A DNA stretch of 64,000 bases from Obelidium mucronatum (lineage: Eukaryota; Chytridiomycota; Chytridiomycetes; Chytridiales; Chytriomycetaceae): contig JAIVFH010000108.1 in NCBI GenBank assembly GCA_025765595.1, positions 45,026-109,025 on the forward strand, given 5' to 3'. The position numbers and the translations under genes are program-made. The notes below the pieces were generated by a model. That model had not been told where the DNA came from. It ran no database searches and saw only the letters and a program-made list of their open reading frames with translations. How positions within the stretch are numbered: the first letter of the stretch is position 1; every line of letters begins with the position of its first letter. Of this stretch, positions 15,534-26,398 are shown one piece after another.

Positions 15534-18012
15534 ATGTCGAACCGAAAGCTCCAAGGTACGCTGGATGCGATGCTTTTCTGGGCTTTGCAGTCTTTGCAGT
15601 CTTTGCGTCTCTGATGCTCAACTAACGCCTTCACAGCCGAAATCGACAAAGTGCTCAAACTCATCGCCGCCGGCGTTGAGGCGTTCGAAGCCGTTTACGT
15701 CAAACTCGGCGCGGCGCCAAACGGAACGCAGAAAGACAAACTTGAGGCGGATCTCAAAAAGGAAATCAAGAAACTGCAGCGCTTCAGAGACCAAATCAAG
15801 ACGTGGATTGGCTCGAGCGAAATTAAAGATAAGACTCCGCTGCTCGAAAACAGGCGGCTGATCGAAACGGTGCGTGAAGGGCGATAAAACCACACTCTCA
15901 CACTCACACCCCACTCCCACACAGCAAATGGAAAAGTTCAAAGCGATGGAGAAAGAGCTGAAAACAAAGGCTTTTTCTAAAGAAGGTTTACTGGCCACTC
16001 ACAAACTGGATCCGGCAGAACAGGAACGTCTGGATTTGGCCGAAACCCTGCGTGAAATTATTGAAAAGCTGGAGACGCAAATCGATGCATTTGAATTCGA
16101 GACAGAAAAGCTGAGGACAGGGGGCACAAAGAAAAAGGATACGGCCAAAATGGAAAAGATTCTGGGGCTCGAAAAATCAATCGATAGGCATAAACATCAC
16201 ATCAAGATGATTGAAATCGTCTTGCGTTTGCTAGAAAATGGCGATACGGATTCTGAGCTGGTGCGTTGTTTGCGTGGCACGGATCATCTCGCGATTCCTG
16301 ACAACTTTATGTAGGTGAAAAATCTGATAGAAGATGTCAACTACTATGTGGACAGCAATCATGAAGATGGATTTGAAGAAGATATTGGAATCTATGATGA
16401 ATTGAATCTGGATGATGCTGAAGCATATGGAATCAATGCCGATGATGACAACTCTGACGAATCGGAAGAAGGTTTGTTTGATTCACTTAATGAACGTCCA
16501 TCTTCCTTGATTAACGAAATCTGTTGCAATTGCGTTTAAGTAGAACCGCCGGCTAAAGCGAAGCCAGGTTAGTAGCCTTCCTCTTCAAATCACCATGACT
16601 AACCTATTTGTCGTTTAGGATACTAAATCTACAGATGACTTGAAGAAAAAGGCGAAAGAAGGACGTTAGTTTCATGTTTGAATACCTATTTTATCTTTTT
16701 CTGACAATATAGCAGGCTGCCTCACCCTCAAAGCAAACCATCAAGGTGGTGCCTGCAAAACCTGTCGCAGTCGCTGCCAAAGAAGAAGGTATTTCGAAAT
16801 TCAATATTCGGGATTTTCATAACATGCCCGTTGTTCAGTTGCAAAACCTCCTGCGAAACCTGCAGCGAAGACGGTTGCAGCGGTCGCCGCGGCCCCACTA
16901 CAGCCTGCCAGAAGCGGAAGCGACATTCCCGCCGCTGTGGCCCCCGTTATTCCGCCAAGTACTATCCGGTATGCTGCTGCGGCTGCGGCAGTCCATACCC
17001 AGGCGCCGGCACCAACCACGGCGCCCCCCTGCTCCAACTACAGTAGAGAAAAAACCCGAAATTGTAGGCAGCTGTGACTCCCGCCGCTCTTCAACAGTCG
17101 CCTGTCGCTCAAAGTCCTGTTAGACCCGTGAATAATCAATGGGCATCATCACCGCAAGACCACACTGTCGTACCAGCTGCGGTTTCTATTGCATTGGCTG
17201 CAACAAAAACGCCAATTAGTCAAATTGTTAGTGTTAAGGATTTTGTTGATTGTTTCACACCTTCGCTTTTCTTGATATAGAAACGAGATGTTGGCCAGGA
17301 GCCCGCAGCAACACCCCAAGAACCGCTCGACAATAGACTCCCTCCAGCTCTAAAAGATATGATTACATCGTTTGTCAGTACAAAGGAGCGAAGTACAACG
17401 AAATCACGGGATGACATCCTTCTTTTCAATCATATGCTGGAAACAAGTTTCAGATTCATTCCAGAGCCATTAGACTTTGACAGGTTGGGATTTCATTTTC
17501 AATTATTGTCACAACGGAAACTCAAACTTGCAACCTAGGCAAAAACACTATGTGCCGCAAACTTCGTATCCCACACCATCGTATTACCCTCAGCACCCAC
17601 TGGCCGTTTTTGATAACCCTGCCGTCTTTGAAAAATTCGACATTGATACCTTGTTCTTTATTTTCTACCACCAGCAAGGGACATACCAACAGTTAAGATC
17701 CGGTTTTCCAATTTAAAGACTCATTTAGTTGACTGTTTTTAATCAGGTACCTTGCGGCTCAGGAACTGAAGAAGCAATCGTGGCGGTTCCACAAAAAGTA
17801 TCAAACATGGTTCCAACGGTTTGAGGAGCCCAAAGCCATAACAGATGAATACGAGCAGGGAACTTATGTCTATTTCGATTACGAGGGGTCATGGTGTCAG
17901 AGGAAAAAGTTGGATTTCAGGTAACTGGGTTCTTTTGATTATACTTGAATCAATAATAACATATTTGGATCATAGATTCGACTATAAATGGTTGGAAGAC
18001 GAATCTGTGTAA
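15534..18012 (+). CDS. NOT3: CCR4-NOT complex subunit NOT3/NOT5
   Basis: A subunit of the CCR4-NOT deadenylase, which shortens mRNA poly(A) tails and represses translation. Clear exons are 15534-15555, 15637-15869, 15925-16260 and from 16315; several short exons follow. The N-terminal NOT3 coiled coil is unmistakable: MSNRKLQ joined to [18 protein letters not shown], then [20 protein letters not shown] and [15 protein letters not shown]. An acidic/Pro/Ala linker lies at about 16.3-17.2 kb. The C-terminal NOT2/3/5 box is complete: [60 protein letters not shown] and a final WLEDESV stop at 18010-18012. The splice pattern between about 16.6 and 17.3 kb is uncertain, and one junction there does not keep frame in my reading. 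Local GC is higher in exon 2 than in the 3' exons. Confidence 0.93.
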
Positions 18013-18586
18013 TTCTGAATTGTGATGAAGGGTTGTCGTGTATGTTTTTTGGTATATTTTTGATTATCTTTTATCCCTTGTAAAGAACGGGAAGTGTGAG
18101 ACGGAACAGATGTTTTGGAACCGTGTGGGTGTTTTAAACGTTCATGTTATTGCTTTCCGTTTGTTTGCTTAGTCGCCGAATAAAATACTGCGATGGGATT
18201 TTTGACTTCATTTTAAATGGAAGGACAGAATGATGGAATAATTTAGGAAGCTATAGGAAGTATAGAATAAAGTAAAGAGGAGGGATGAAAGAAGTGGATC
18301 TGCCCAAAAGCACGGCGAATTGGGGTTTTGCTTGACACAGTTTCTCAGTTAAACTGTCTTTCGTTTCGTACTCGCTGCCATTACTGGCCCTCAGGCTTCT
18401 GCTTCAGACAGACCACGATTATAATATTATATCATTTGAACGGGCTGTTGTCAGTTCTTATGAAAGTCTCTTGTTCCACCGATCGCTCGCAAGGATTTCC
18501 GCCTGCGTGAAGGAACAAATTTCTAGCGGACTATGAATGTTCCCTTTACTCAATAATATTTATTCTCCAAATTCTCCCAGAGCTGG
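18013..18586. other. Convergent 3' region NOT3 / P450
   Basis: About 570 bp between two gene ends. It contains several AATAAA-like signals (for example near 18180 and 18265) and no supported gene. Confidence 0.45.
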
Positions 18587-20588
18587 TTATACCAAAATAG
18601 GAGCCACATTTAACATCAAGCACGGGTCTGGCCGATTCGTCAAAGCCAGGACTTTCTTGTATCGAAACCCTTCGACAACCTCAAATTGAAACGATCTCAC
18701 AAGAACCGCCAAAATACACTTGAACTCCAACATAGCGAACCGAGACCCAATGCAATTCGCGGAACCGTTGAAAAAGGGCATGTAAGATCCATACGGTTTT
18801 CCAGAGTCATCGCCGTCGCGTGTCAGCCATCTTTCCGGTTTAAAATCTCGCGCATCAGCACCCCAAAGTTCTGTTGACTTATGCATTACTTCTGGCGAAA
18901 CGGAAATGTAGGTTCCTTTCGGGATGACATAACCATCGATGACATCATCCTCGAGCGCAATACGATGTGTTGTAGCAACTGTTATTGTCGTAAATTAAAT
19001 AAACCACAGAGAATTGATAGATCGGACCTGGCGGAGACATTCTCAGAGATTCCTTGCATACTGCCTCCAAATAAGTTTGTGATGATAGGATAAAATCATC
19101 TGAAGGACCGGTGTTTGGATTCGCCATTCCGCTGGAAATAAGCTCCGTTCTCAACTGCTCTTGTATGTGGATATTCTGTGCCAAATGCTCCAAAGTATAC
19201 CTATTTTAAACAATTACGGGCTGGCTAAACTTCCAAAGAAAATGGTTCTCGCACTTACGCCAATGCGTTGGATGTCGTTTCGTGGCCCTGAGGTAGAGTC
19301 AACAGCAATCAAGAGTAAACAAAGAAGGCATACACTTACTGCAAGAAGAAAAGTCATAATCTAAAAACCAGAGAAATTGAATGAGCCAGAGCCCGAAGGA
19401 AAATAACATAAGCAACATCTTACATTCGCAACAGCCTCTTCATCCGTTAGAGTATTTTTGACATCCATTTCCATGCTTGCCTTCAAAACCAAAGTGATCA
19501 AATCAGGCGACTCCTCTGCCTTTTTCTCCACAAGTTCGCGTCTCTTTCGATTCACAATCTCCAAACAAATTGAATATGCAAGCTCTTTGGCTCTCCGAAT
19601 CTTTGCATGGCGCCTCCGCTCCGACGGAACTAAATATTTGGCGAACGGGAACAGCATATCCACTAGCATATTCATAAATCCGAAACTGCCGACAATCACA
19701 TTCATAGCATTATTCAATGGTGAGACACTTCCTCCGGAGACAGCATTGAACTCGTATGAAAATCCCGCAACGCCCGATCACGTCCAGAGTGGGCTTAGAC
19801 ATTTCCAAAGTTATATCCATTGGTAGGAATGTCTGAGGACTGGACGTGAAGTGTGCTGACCATACCAAACGAGTTTCCAAAGCAGATTGAATGAAATACG
19901 GGATCAATCTGTTAATGCTTCCAACACGAAAGGCCGGATTGCAAACGGCGCGTTGTCGTTTGTGATTGTCACCCTATTTTCCAATATTCAATACCAATGA
20001 ACACAATACAGTATCAATTAGATATTACCAATGCCACAAACAGACTTGGTCCAAACATTCTATTCACAAAGACGAGACAAGCGCTTTGGAATTAATACTG
20101 GACTATTCGTATTTTGTGTGAGACGGTTCCATTCACCTTGCCAATGCTTTCCAGATTGACGAAGTCTTTCCATAATTATCAGCATTGGAACTCAAGACTC
20201 TCCGAACTCCACTGGGAGAGGCAACCTAAAACGGCAGGCTGATTTAAGAAACGATAGTTGCGAACAATTGGGCCATATGTGGCAACCCAGTTCAGGTAGA
20301 CGGTTCCCACATCGGATTTTAGGTCTATCATTACTTGCTCTTACAAAGATGATATCTTCAACAAAGAAATGGCGGATAGAAATACCTGGCAGGTTACCAG
20401 CCAATAAGAAGGGGTTTCGAACGGGGGGTCCTGGGATCTTCCTGATTGCACTGACCCAAAAGGGATGTATTATGTTGGAAGTAGACAACCTTCACTACTA
20501 CGGCAAAAGAAGCGAAAGCTGCGATCGTCTTTGAACGATTCTGTAGGCTCCTAAGCAGCGAGGCTACTGTTTCCTCAAAGTGGTCCAT
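18587..20588 (-). CDS. Cytochrome P450 monooxygenase (microsomal type)
   Basis: A haem-thiolate monooxygenase with an N-terminal membrane anchor (MDHFEETVASLL, then a hydrophobic helix), and so probably in the ER membrane. Motifs in order: the proline-rich hinge IRKIPGPPVRNPF (about 20450), VGTVYLNWVATYGPIVRNYR, the I-helix oxygen-binding AGHETTSNAL joined across an intron near 19340-19350, the K-helix ESLR (about 19040), PERW (about 18830) and the haem loop FFNGSANCIGSRFA (about 18760). In the haem loop the usual Arg two residues before the Cys is Ala. The anchor and the proline hinge are in different frames with no intron between them (about 20480-20500), so a one-base indel or an alternative start must be assumed. 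Fungal P450s are used in sterol, lipid or xenobiotic oxidation; the substrate cannot be read from sequence. Confidence 0.88.
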
Positions 20589-20948
20589 GCTGTGAATTTT
20601 GGTTGTTTCTTGGCCAAGTGTCAGAACACCACCAAGCCAACCAGCCACCTGCCACGAGATCAATGTTTTTAAGTTCGTGGTAAAGGATTTTTCAACAGCA
20701 GTTGCAGAGCTGGTGCATTCAATTCTAAGATGATCATAGACTGCAGTGCTTAACTGTGGTCATAGTATAATAAAACTCGCAATTAGGTAGAAACGAGCTA
20801 CTGAGCGATATATTCATTCCTTTCTCTGAAACGGGCTAGCTATTCGCAAGGAATGTTTTCTGACCGAAGCGCGTGGTCTCTTGTAAAACTTGATAAAAAA
20901 GTGAGACTACCCTCCAACATCACTCAAACTAATCACAGTCGCCTTACA
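20589..20948. promoter_or_regulatory. Head-to-head promoter region, P450 / RhoGDI
   Basis: About 360 bp between divergent genes. No gene or clear factor site is seen. Confidence 0.4.
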
Positions 20949-21960
20949 ATGCAGTGAGCGCCAGTGGGAACGCAATCACCGACGACGACTTTGGTCCATC
21001 CGAAAACGCCGTTGGATACAAAGCAGGAGCCAAGAAAACGGCTCAGGAATTGGCAGAACTTGATGCCGCTGATGGTAATTATCTATCTGCCACTCGATAA
21101 GCGTGGACGAAGACAAACGAAACGAAAGAAAGAAGGAAGGGGATTGTTGCGAATGGCGGAGATCGGTTGAGTCTTGTAATGTTGTAGTGGGTGGCTGTTG
21201 CTGGTGTACTCTTGAAGTTTTACAACAGCAGTCTAACTCGTTTTCATTCCAGAATCTTTGAGAAAATGGAAAGAGTCCCTTGGAATTAAGGCAGGCGCGA
21301 CCGCTGGTGAGTGGCTGTTTGTTGCTATTAATACCACTATAACATATTTATTCACTATAGTCAAGAGTGACGACCCACGCAATGTTGTTCTACTCCATAT
21401 TGCCATGGAATCTGCTGGACGTCCCGATGTTGTTATTCCGTTGGACACTCCAGGTATGGGATGGCTTTTCCTACCTCTTTTTCTATTAACGTACTTCACA
21501 CCAAAGCTGCCATTGAGGCATTGAAGACTCAGGTCATGACCATTAAAGAAGGAGTCGAATATCGATTGAAGGTCAAGTTCAGAGTCAACCATGATGTCGT
21601 TTCTGGATTGAAGTACCTACACGTTGTAAAGAGATCTGGATTGAAGGGTATTCTTCGCATGTGTTTGGCTCATTTTAATTTAACTTGAATGGCATCTTAT
21701 TTCCTCTGTTAACAGTCGACAAGGCTGATGAAATGTTGGGATCGTATGGACCATCAGGCGGTATGAAGTTGTTTTATGATGTGCTCATTTGACTTGGTAT
21801 TCTTTCAGACGTTTACGAGAAAAAGTTCCCATTGGAAGACGCACCCTCTGGTATGCTCGCTCGTGGTCATTACAATGTGAAGTCAAGATTCACGGATGAT
21901 GACAACCATGTGCATTTGGAATGGTCATGGTCTTTTGACATCAAAAAAGAATGGGATTAA
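20949..21960 (+). CDS. RDI1: Rho GDP-dissociation inhibitor (RhoGDI)
   Basis: It binds prenylated Rho/Cdc42 GTPases, extracts them from membranes and keeps them GDP-bound in the cytosol. Five introns separate small exons. After joining, the protein reads [50 protein letters not shown], the immunoglobulin-like core [51 protein letters not shown] and the C-terminal [20 protein letters not shown], ending IKKEWD. All are RhoGDI hallmarks, including the prenyl-pocket strands. One oddity: the only nearby ATG (20949) is one base out of frame (ATG CAG TGA), while the coding frame runs through GTG at 20954. A single missing base just after the ATG would restore a normal start. The stop is at 21958-21960. 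Confidence 0.93.
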
Positions 21961-22134
21961 ATCAGAAGACTGTGTGCATGGACTTGCTATGTTGGCGTTC
22001 CTTCTAATAACAATTGAGAAATAAATGTATAAGTCATGAATATTTTAGACTCACATAATTAGATTATCGGGGTGATTTTATTGTTTTTTTCCCACTATCA
22101 TCGAAGAAGATCCATAATCAACATGACCCATGAT

Positions 22135-22987
22135 TTACTCCAGAACAACGGTAGCACCCAAATCCTCCAGCAGCTTCTTCAACTTCTCAGCCTCCTCCTT
22201 CGGAACGTTTTCCTTCAACACTTTGGGTACGCTCTCAACAAATTTCTTTGCTTCCACCAAGTTGGCACCTGGAATCAAGTTTTTGACTTCGCGGATAATT
22301 TTGGCTTTGGCGGCAGCATCAAATTTCTCCAATTTCACTTTGAATTCGGTTTGTTCTGGCGCTTTCTCCTACAAGATGTTAACCCAAATGATACAAAGAA
22401 TACAACAACTTTCGCACCTCTACGGCAGCGGCTGGAGCGGCGGCAGCTGGAGCGGCAGCAGCAGGGGCAGCGGCAACGGGCATGGCGATATCTTGAATGT
22501 TGAGTCGGGTCTGTAACACAGGCATTCAGAAACAATTGAAATCCGCTTCTGAAAATTCGACAGAGTTGATTCTGGCTTAACGATCCACTCCACGATCTTC
22601 AAAAAAGTCCACAGAGAGCTTAAATTTTCTAGCTGAATGAACTCAGTTCTCATCCACTGAATGTTCGCAGCTTTTCTGTTTTCCTTTTTCCCAGATCCCA
22701 ACCGCCCAACTAATCCCGCACCAAACCCCAACACACCTTCAACTCCTGAATCAAAGAAGCAGTTTCAATCAGAGTTAAAGTCTCAATCTTGTCGACAATC
22801 TCAGAAATCTTTGGTGACACAGCAGCAGATCGGTGAACAGCCGCAGCTGAGAATGCCCTCGCACAGACTCGCGGTTGGCTTAACTCCTATTAGATTAGTC
22901 GCATGTTTGCAAGTAAATAGATGTGGGTTCTTACGCAGCTCTGGATACGGACACAAATGCTGTTCTAGTCAACCGAAATGCGTTCAT
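22135..22987 (-). CDS. MRPL12: Mitochondrial ribosomal protein bL12m (L7/L12)
   Basis: A stalk protein of the mitochondrial large ribosomal subunit that recruits translation GTPases. Four exons: presequence MNAFRLTRTAFVSVSRAA from 22987; the N-terminal dimerisation helix region KISEIVDKIETLTLIETASL; an Ala/Pro hinge (AMPVAAAPAAAAP) near 22420-22490; and the C-terminal domain EKAPEQTEFKVKLEKFDAA through NLIPGANLVEAKKFVESVPK, ending LGATVVLE at 22135. The L7/L12 C-terminal fold motif EAKKFVESVPKVLKENVPKE is typical. All introns are GT-AG and keep frame. No defects. Confidence 0.93.
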
Positions 22988-23263
22988 TTTTCTTCTTTTT
23001 TTTATCCTCACATAATGAACTATTCACTTTTGATTTGAAGGATACTGAATAAACAGGTTCATAATACTTGCTTGGATCTTAGAGATTCATAGTTTTTCCT
23101 TTTTTTTAAGGGTTTCTTTTTGGTAGTGGTGATCCAGCAGTAGACAACCTACTAGCGAAGAAACGTGCACAAAACGCGTTTTCCGAACATCATCAAAGTT
23201 ACTAGATACAAATAGATAAGTTGCCTTATAAGTTGTACTTTGAAAGTTTGAAATTTCTAAATA
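22988..23263. promoter_or_regulatory. Head-to-head promoter region, MRPL12 / ZMYND12
   Basis: About 275 bp between divergent start codons, with T-rich runs and no recognised sites. Confidence 0.4.
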
Positions 23264-24889
23264 ATGTCAACCGCATCTTATGCTCCGATTCCGCCTATTC
23301 AGCCGCGGGCTGGTGGACCTGGCAAAGATCATCGTGTTTCTCCGAGAAATCACGGCGACGGGCTTTTAACCAAGTCTGGAGCACCTGATGGAATCACACT
23401 ACACTCAACGTTCATCAACCCTTTGGCAAACCCAAAGGGTAAAGACCCGTTCTTTTAAACCATTAAATGGCCTAAAATCTTAATATATATCCACCTCGCG
23501 TCTGGTTCTAGGGATCAAGCTTGGCTGTGAGTTGTGTGGAAAACCAGCGTGAGTTTATGATTCTTGATATATTTTGGTGGAGAGGGATCTGATCCTTCTT
23601 GCTACTTCGCAGTTATATACAATGTAAAGATTGCCGTGTTACGTTTTACTGGTGAGTTTGCTTGCGATGCGGGATCTTGGGTGCTGCCTGCGAAAGCTAA
23701 ACGAAGATTGCCATCGATATCTGCTGGAACACAACGAATAGCGATAAAGAGCACCAGAGCACTGACTTCCGAGGAATACATCAAAAGATTTGCTCGATGC
23801 TGATTCCTTTACGGTATTATATTACCCGCGCCGCAGCACGCAATATTAAATTCAATGAGCTTATTGCTTTAATGAAAGGACTCCAATAACCGTGCTTGGA
23901 TCAGAAGAAGAGAGAATACATCGAGAGAAGCAAACTCGTCATCGCCAGGTATTTTCCATGGTCTGTTGCATGTCTGCATGAAATCTGAAATTGCAACCAT
24001 TAGATTCAATTGTTGGAACTATCAAAAACAGAAGCCCATAAGAAGCTATTTGAGGGACAAGTAATCAAAATTTACTTTTTTTCTTGCTATTGATAGTCTT
24101 GCTCTTCTCATAATATCTGCGTGTTTTTTTTTCCGCCAGTACGATCTTGCGATTCCTGCAGCTCTCCAAGCCCTCCGATTCAGTATGGACGTTTATGGTC
24201 AAGATAGCATTGAGCTTGTTCCATCGTACCTGCTTTTGGGAGAAGCGAGTATTGGTCTCAAGCAGTACCCACAAGCAGAGGATTACTTGAGTCTTGCCAA
24301 ATGGGCGATTCTCAAAGCTCCCAATTGCGAAAATCGAATACGAAGTCAAATGCATAGAAACTTTGGACTTTTGTATGCAAGTCAGGGAGAGTATGGAGAA
24401 GCCTTGGCGCAGCTTGCTCAGGATGTGAGGCTTGTCTTTTGTAACAAAATAGAGGCACTTTAACAATTTTTTTTCTAGATTTATTATGCGAGTTTAGAGA
24501 AAGGTCCGGAGAATATTTTGGTGTTGGGTGGGTTCTTCCAACTGGGTAATGTATTTCACAAGCAAGGAAAACTGGAACAGGTTACTACAGTGTTTGATAA
24601 AGTGGTTTCCATATGGAAGGCTGCGTTGAAAGCAAACGTGGAAGTTTTGGGTGAGTTGGGCACATGAAACGTGGAGAGAAGTCTGACTTAATGCCGAACT
24701 TTATTAGATGAAGCACAACAGGCAGAAGCCGTTCAAATGTTGACTACAATTTATAGCTATCGAACAAACTATATGACAAGTCCAACGGGACCCGCCGAAG
24801 TGAACTTCACGTTAGGCCAGTTGCATTTCATTTATGGCAGATCCGAAAAAGCAAAAGAATATGCTGCAAAAGCTCTTGAAGGTAGTATT

Positions 24890-24928
<39 letters not shown>

Positions 24929-25132
24929 ATTCATGTTATGCTTATATTCCTGCTTCCTTATCAAGTCTATGAAGCTGCTTTGGGCAGAGAGCACAGTTTG
25001 ACGATTGAGGCACGGAACTTTTTCAAAGCGGTTGTTGCGGGTTTGCAGGGGAGCAATGTGGCTGGAAGTGGCGGCCGAGGAATGAGCGGGGGTAGTCTTT
25101 CAGCAGGGAGGAGAAAGAGTAATATGGCGTGA
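23264..25132 (+). CDS. ZMYND12: ZMYND12-like MYND zinc finger and TPR protein (axonemal)
   Basis: About nine exons. After a disordered N-terminus (MSTASYAPIPPIQPRAGGPG) comes a complete MYND zinc finger built from four exons: CELCGKPA, YIQCKDCRVTFY, CDKEHQSTDFRGIHQKICS and MLIPL, giving the CxxC, CxxC, YC, H, H, C ligand pattern. It continues ITVLGSEEERIHREKQTRHR, LFEGQ, YDLAIPAALQALRFSMDVYG, then TPR-type helices (ELVPSYLLLGEASIGLKQYP, MHRNFGLLYASQGEYGEALA, GGFFQLGNVFHKQGKLEQV). The order and wording match metazoan ZMYND12, which is known to associate with TTC29 and axonemal dyneins in sperm flagella. The C-terminus is Gly/Ser-rich. This supports a flagellated zoospore stage. The last intron contains a 36-base T run (24892-24927). 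Confidence 0.88.
24892..24927 (+). repeat. Poly(T) tract, 36 bases, inside ZMYND12 intron
   Basis: An uninterrupted run of 36 T in the pyrimidine tract of the last intron. Its length may not be reliable in the assembly. Confidence 0.9.
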
Positions 25133-25364
25133 GAAAACCGCCCCCGCGCGTCTTTTGTTTTTCTTCTTATTTTAAGCTTTCATTTATTTCTTTACGTATT
25201 CCTTTAATTTGGTCAGTAAATTATGAGAGAGGAATGATTTTTCAAGTGCTGTCGAAAAGCATCAAAACAAAAACTGCAAGAGAGCCACATACCAGTTGTT
25301 GCGCTTCTTTACGAAGACGCCGGAACCACATCTGAATCGTGTTTAAGGACCTCATATATCACGA

Positions 25365-26339
25365 ATGACAGAGTCTGCAACATCGCAACATGATAGGACG
25401 ACTCTCCAACGCCTCCCCATCGAGCTTCTGTTTCAGATATTCTCCTGGATCCATCCAGTAAAAGTATTCCAATTCAGAAGCCTCTCTTCTCGGGATCAAC
25501 GACGTTCTCTTAACCAGGCACTTTGCAAACCTAGTTCTCGAAAGAATTCCCTACGAACCAGCCACCCCAAAGCCACGAAGAAGAAGAATCATTCAACAGA
25601 TATCGCGCAATGACTCTTATGGAACACTGCCTTCATGCTTGCGCCTCCGTCCTTCCAAGCCGTGTACGCGTCAAAGTGGCTCCGCCAAGCAACCATAATA
25701 AACTGGACGTCACGATTCGCTTGTCCCACAACACACTACTACTACCGGATCCCATACAGCTCCTTTGCAGAGCTGCAGAACCTCGTGGAACTCAAGTTGA
25801 CGCGTCTTTGTGGTGTGATTCCGAAAGAAATTGGGGAGTTGGGTGCATTGAGAACATTGAGTCTGAATTTCAATCCGCTGTTGACTGGACCGGTGCCCAA
25901 AGAGCTTGGCAATCTGAAAAGACTGGTGGTTTTGGATTTGAGTCGTTGTGGTCTTGTTGGGGAGTTGCCATATGAGATTGGGGATTTGACTGCGTTGGAG
26001 ACACTTTCGGTGAATGGGAATAAGCTGGAAGGAGCGATTCCTTCATCTATTGGGAACTTGAAGAATCTGAGGAAGTTGCATTTGGGTTGGAATGGGTTCA
26101 GTGGTTTGATTCCGAAAGAGATTGGAGCTTTGGAGAATCTCGAGACGTTTGCGATACATTATAACCATGCTTGTGGAGAGGTTCCGGCTGAATTTGGAAA
26201 ACTGAAGGCTTTGTGTTTCGTGAATATGGCTTCGAATTTATTGTCAGGGCCAGGTTCCCTTCCGAAATTCGGTTTTTGCCGCATCTCAGGATGTTTAACC
26301 TACAAAAGAATCCTGGAATTACGTGCAGTTTTGACTTGA
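25365..26339 (+). CDS. F-box and leucine-rich-repeat protein, frame broken
   Basis: The N-terminus from the ATG at 25365 contains an F-box (LQRLPIELLFQIFSWIHPVK), which in SCF ubiquitin ligases binds Skp1. From about 25800 plant-type LRRs of 23-24 residues follow (GVIPKEIGELGALRTLSLN, PVPKELGNLKRLVVLDLS, ELPYEIGDLTALETLSVNGN, AIPSSIGNLKNLRKLHLGWN, LIPKEIGALENLETFAIHYN). The F-box continues in another frame after about 25490 (a GGG run), giving RINDVLLTRHFANLVLERI as expected, and the LRR part is in a third frame from about 25640. Two indels are therefore needed for one protein. Such F-box/LRR genes are abundant in chytrid genomes and probably select ubiquitination targets. It is a pseudogene or carries assembly errors. 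Confidence 0.75.
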
Positions 26340-26398
26340 GCTGTCTACTATTGTGAGTCTTTTATTCTCGTAATAAAGAAACCTGTTTTGGGGGGGTA

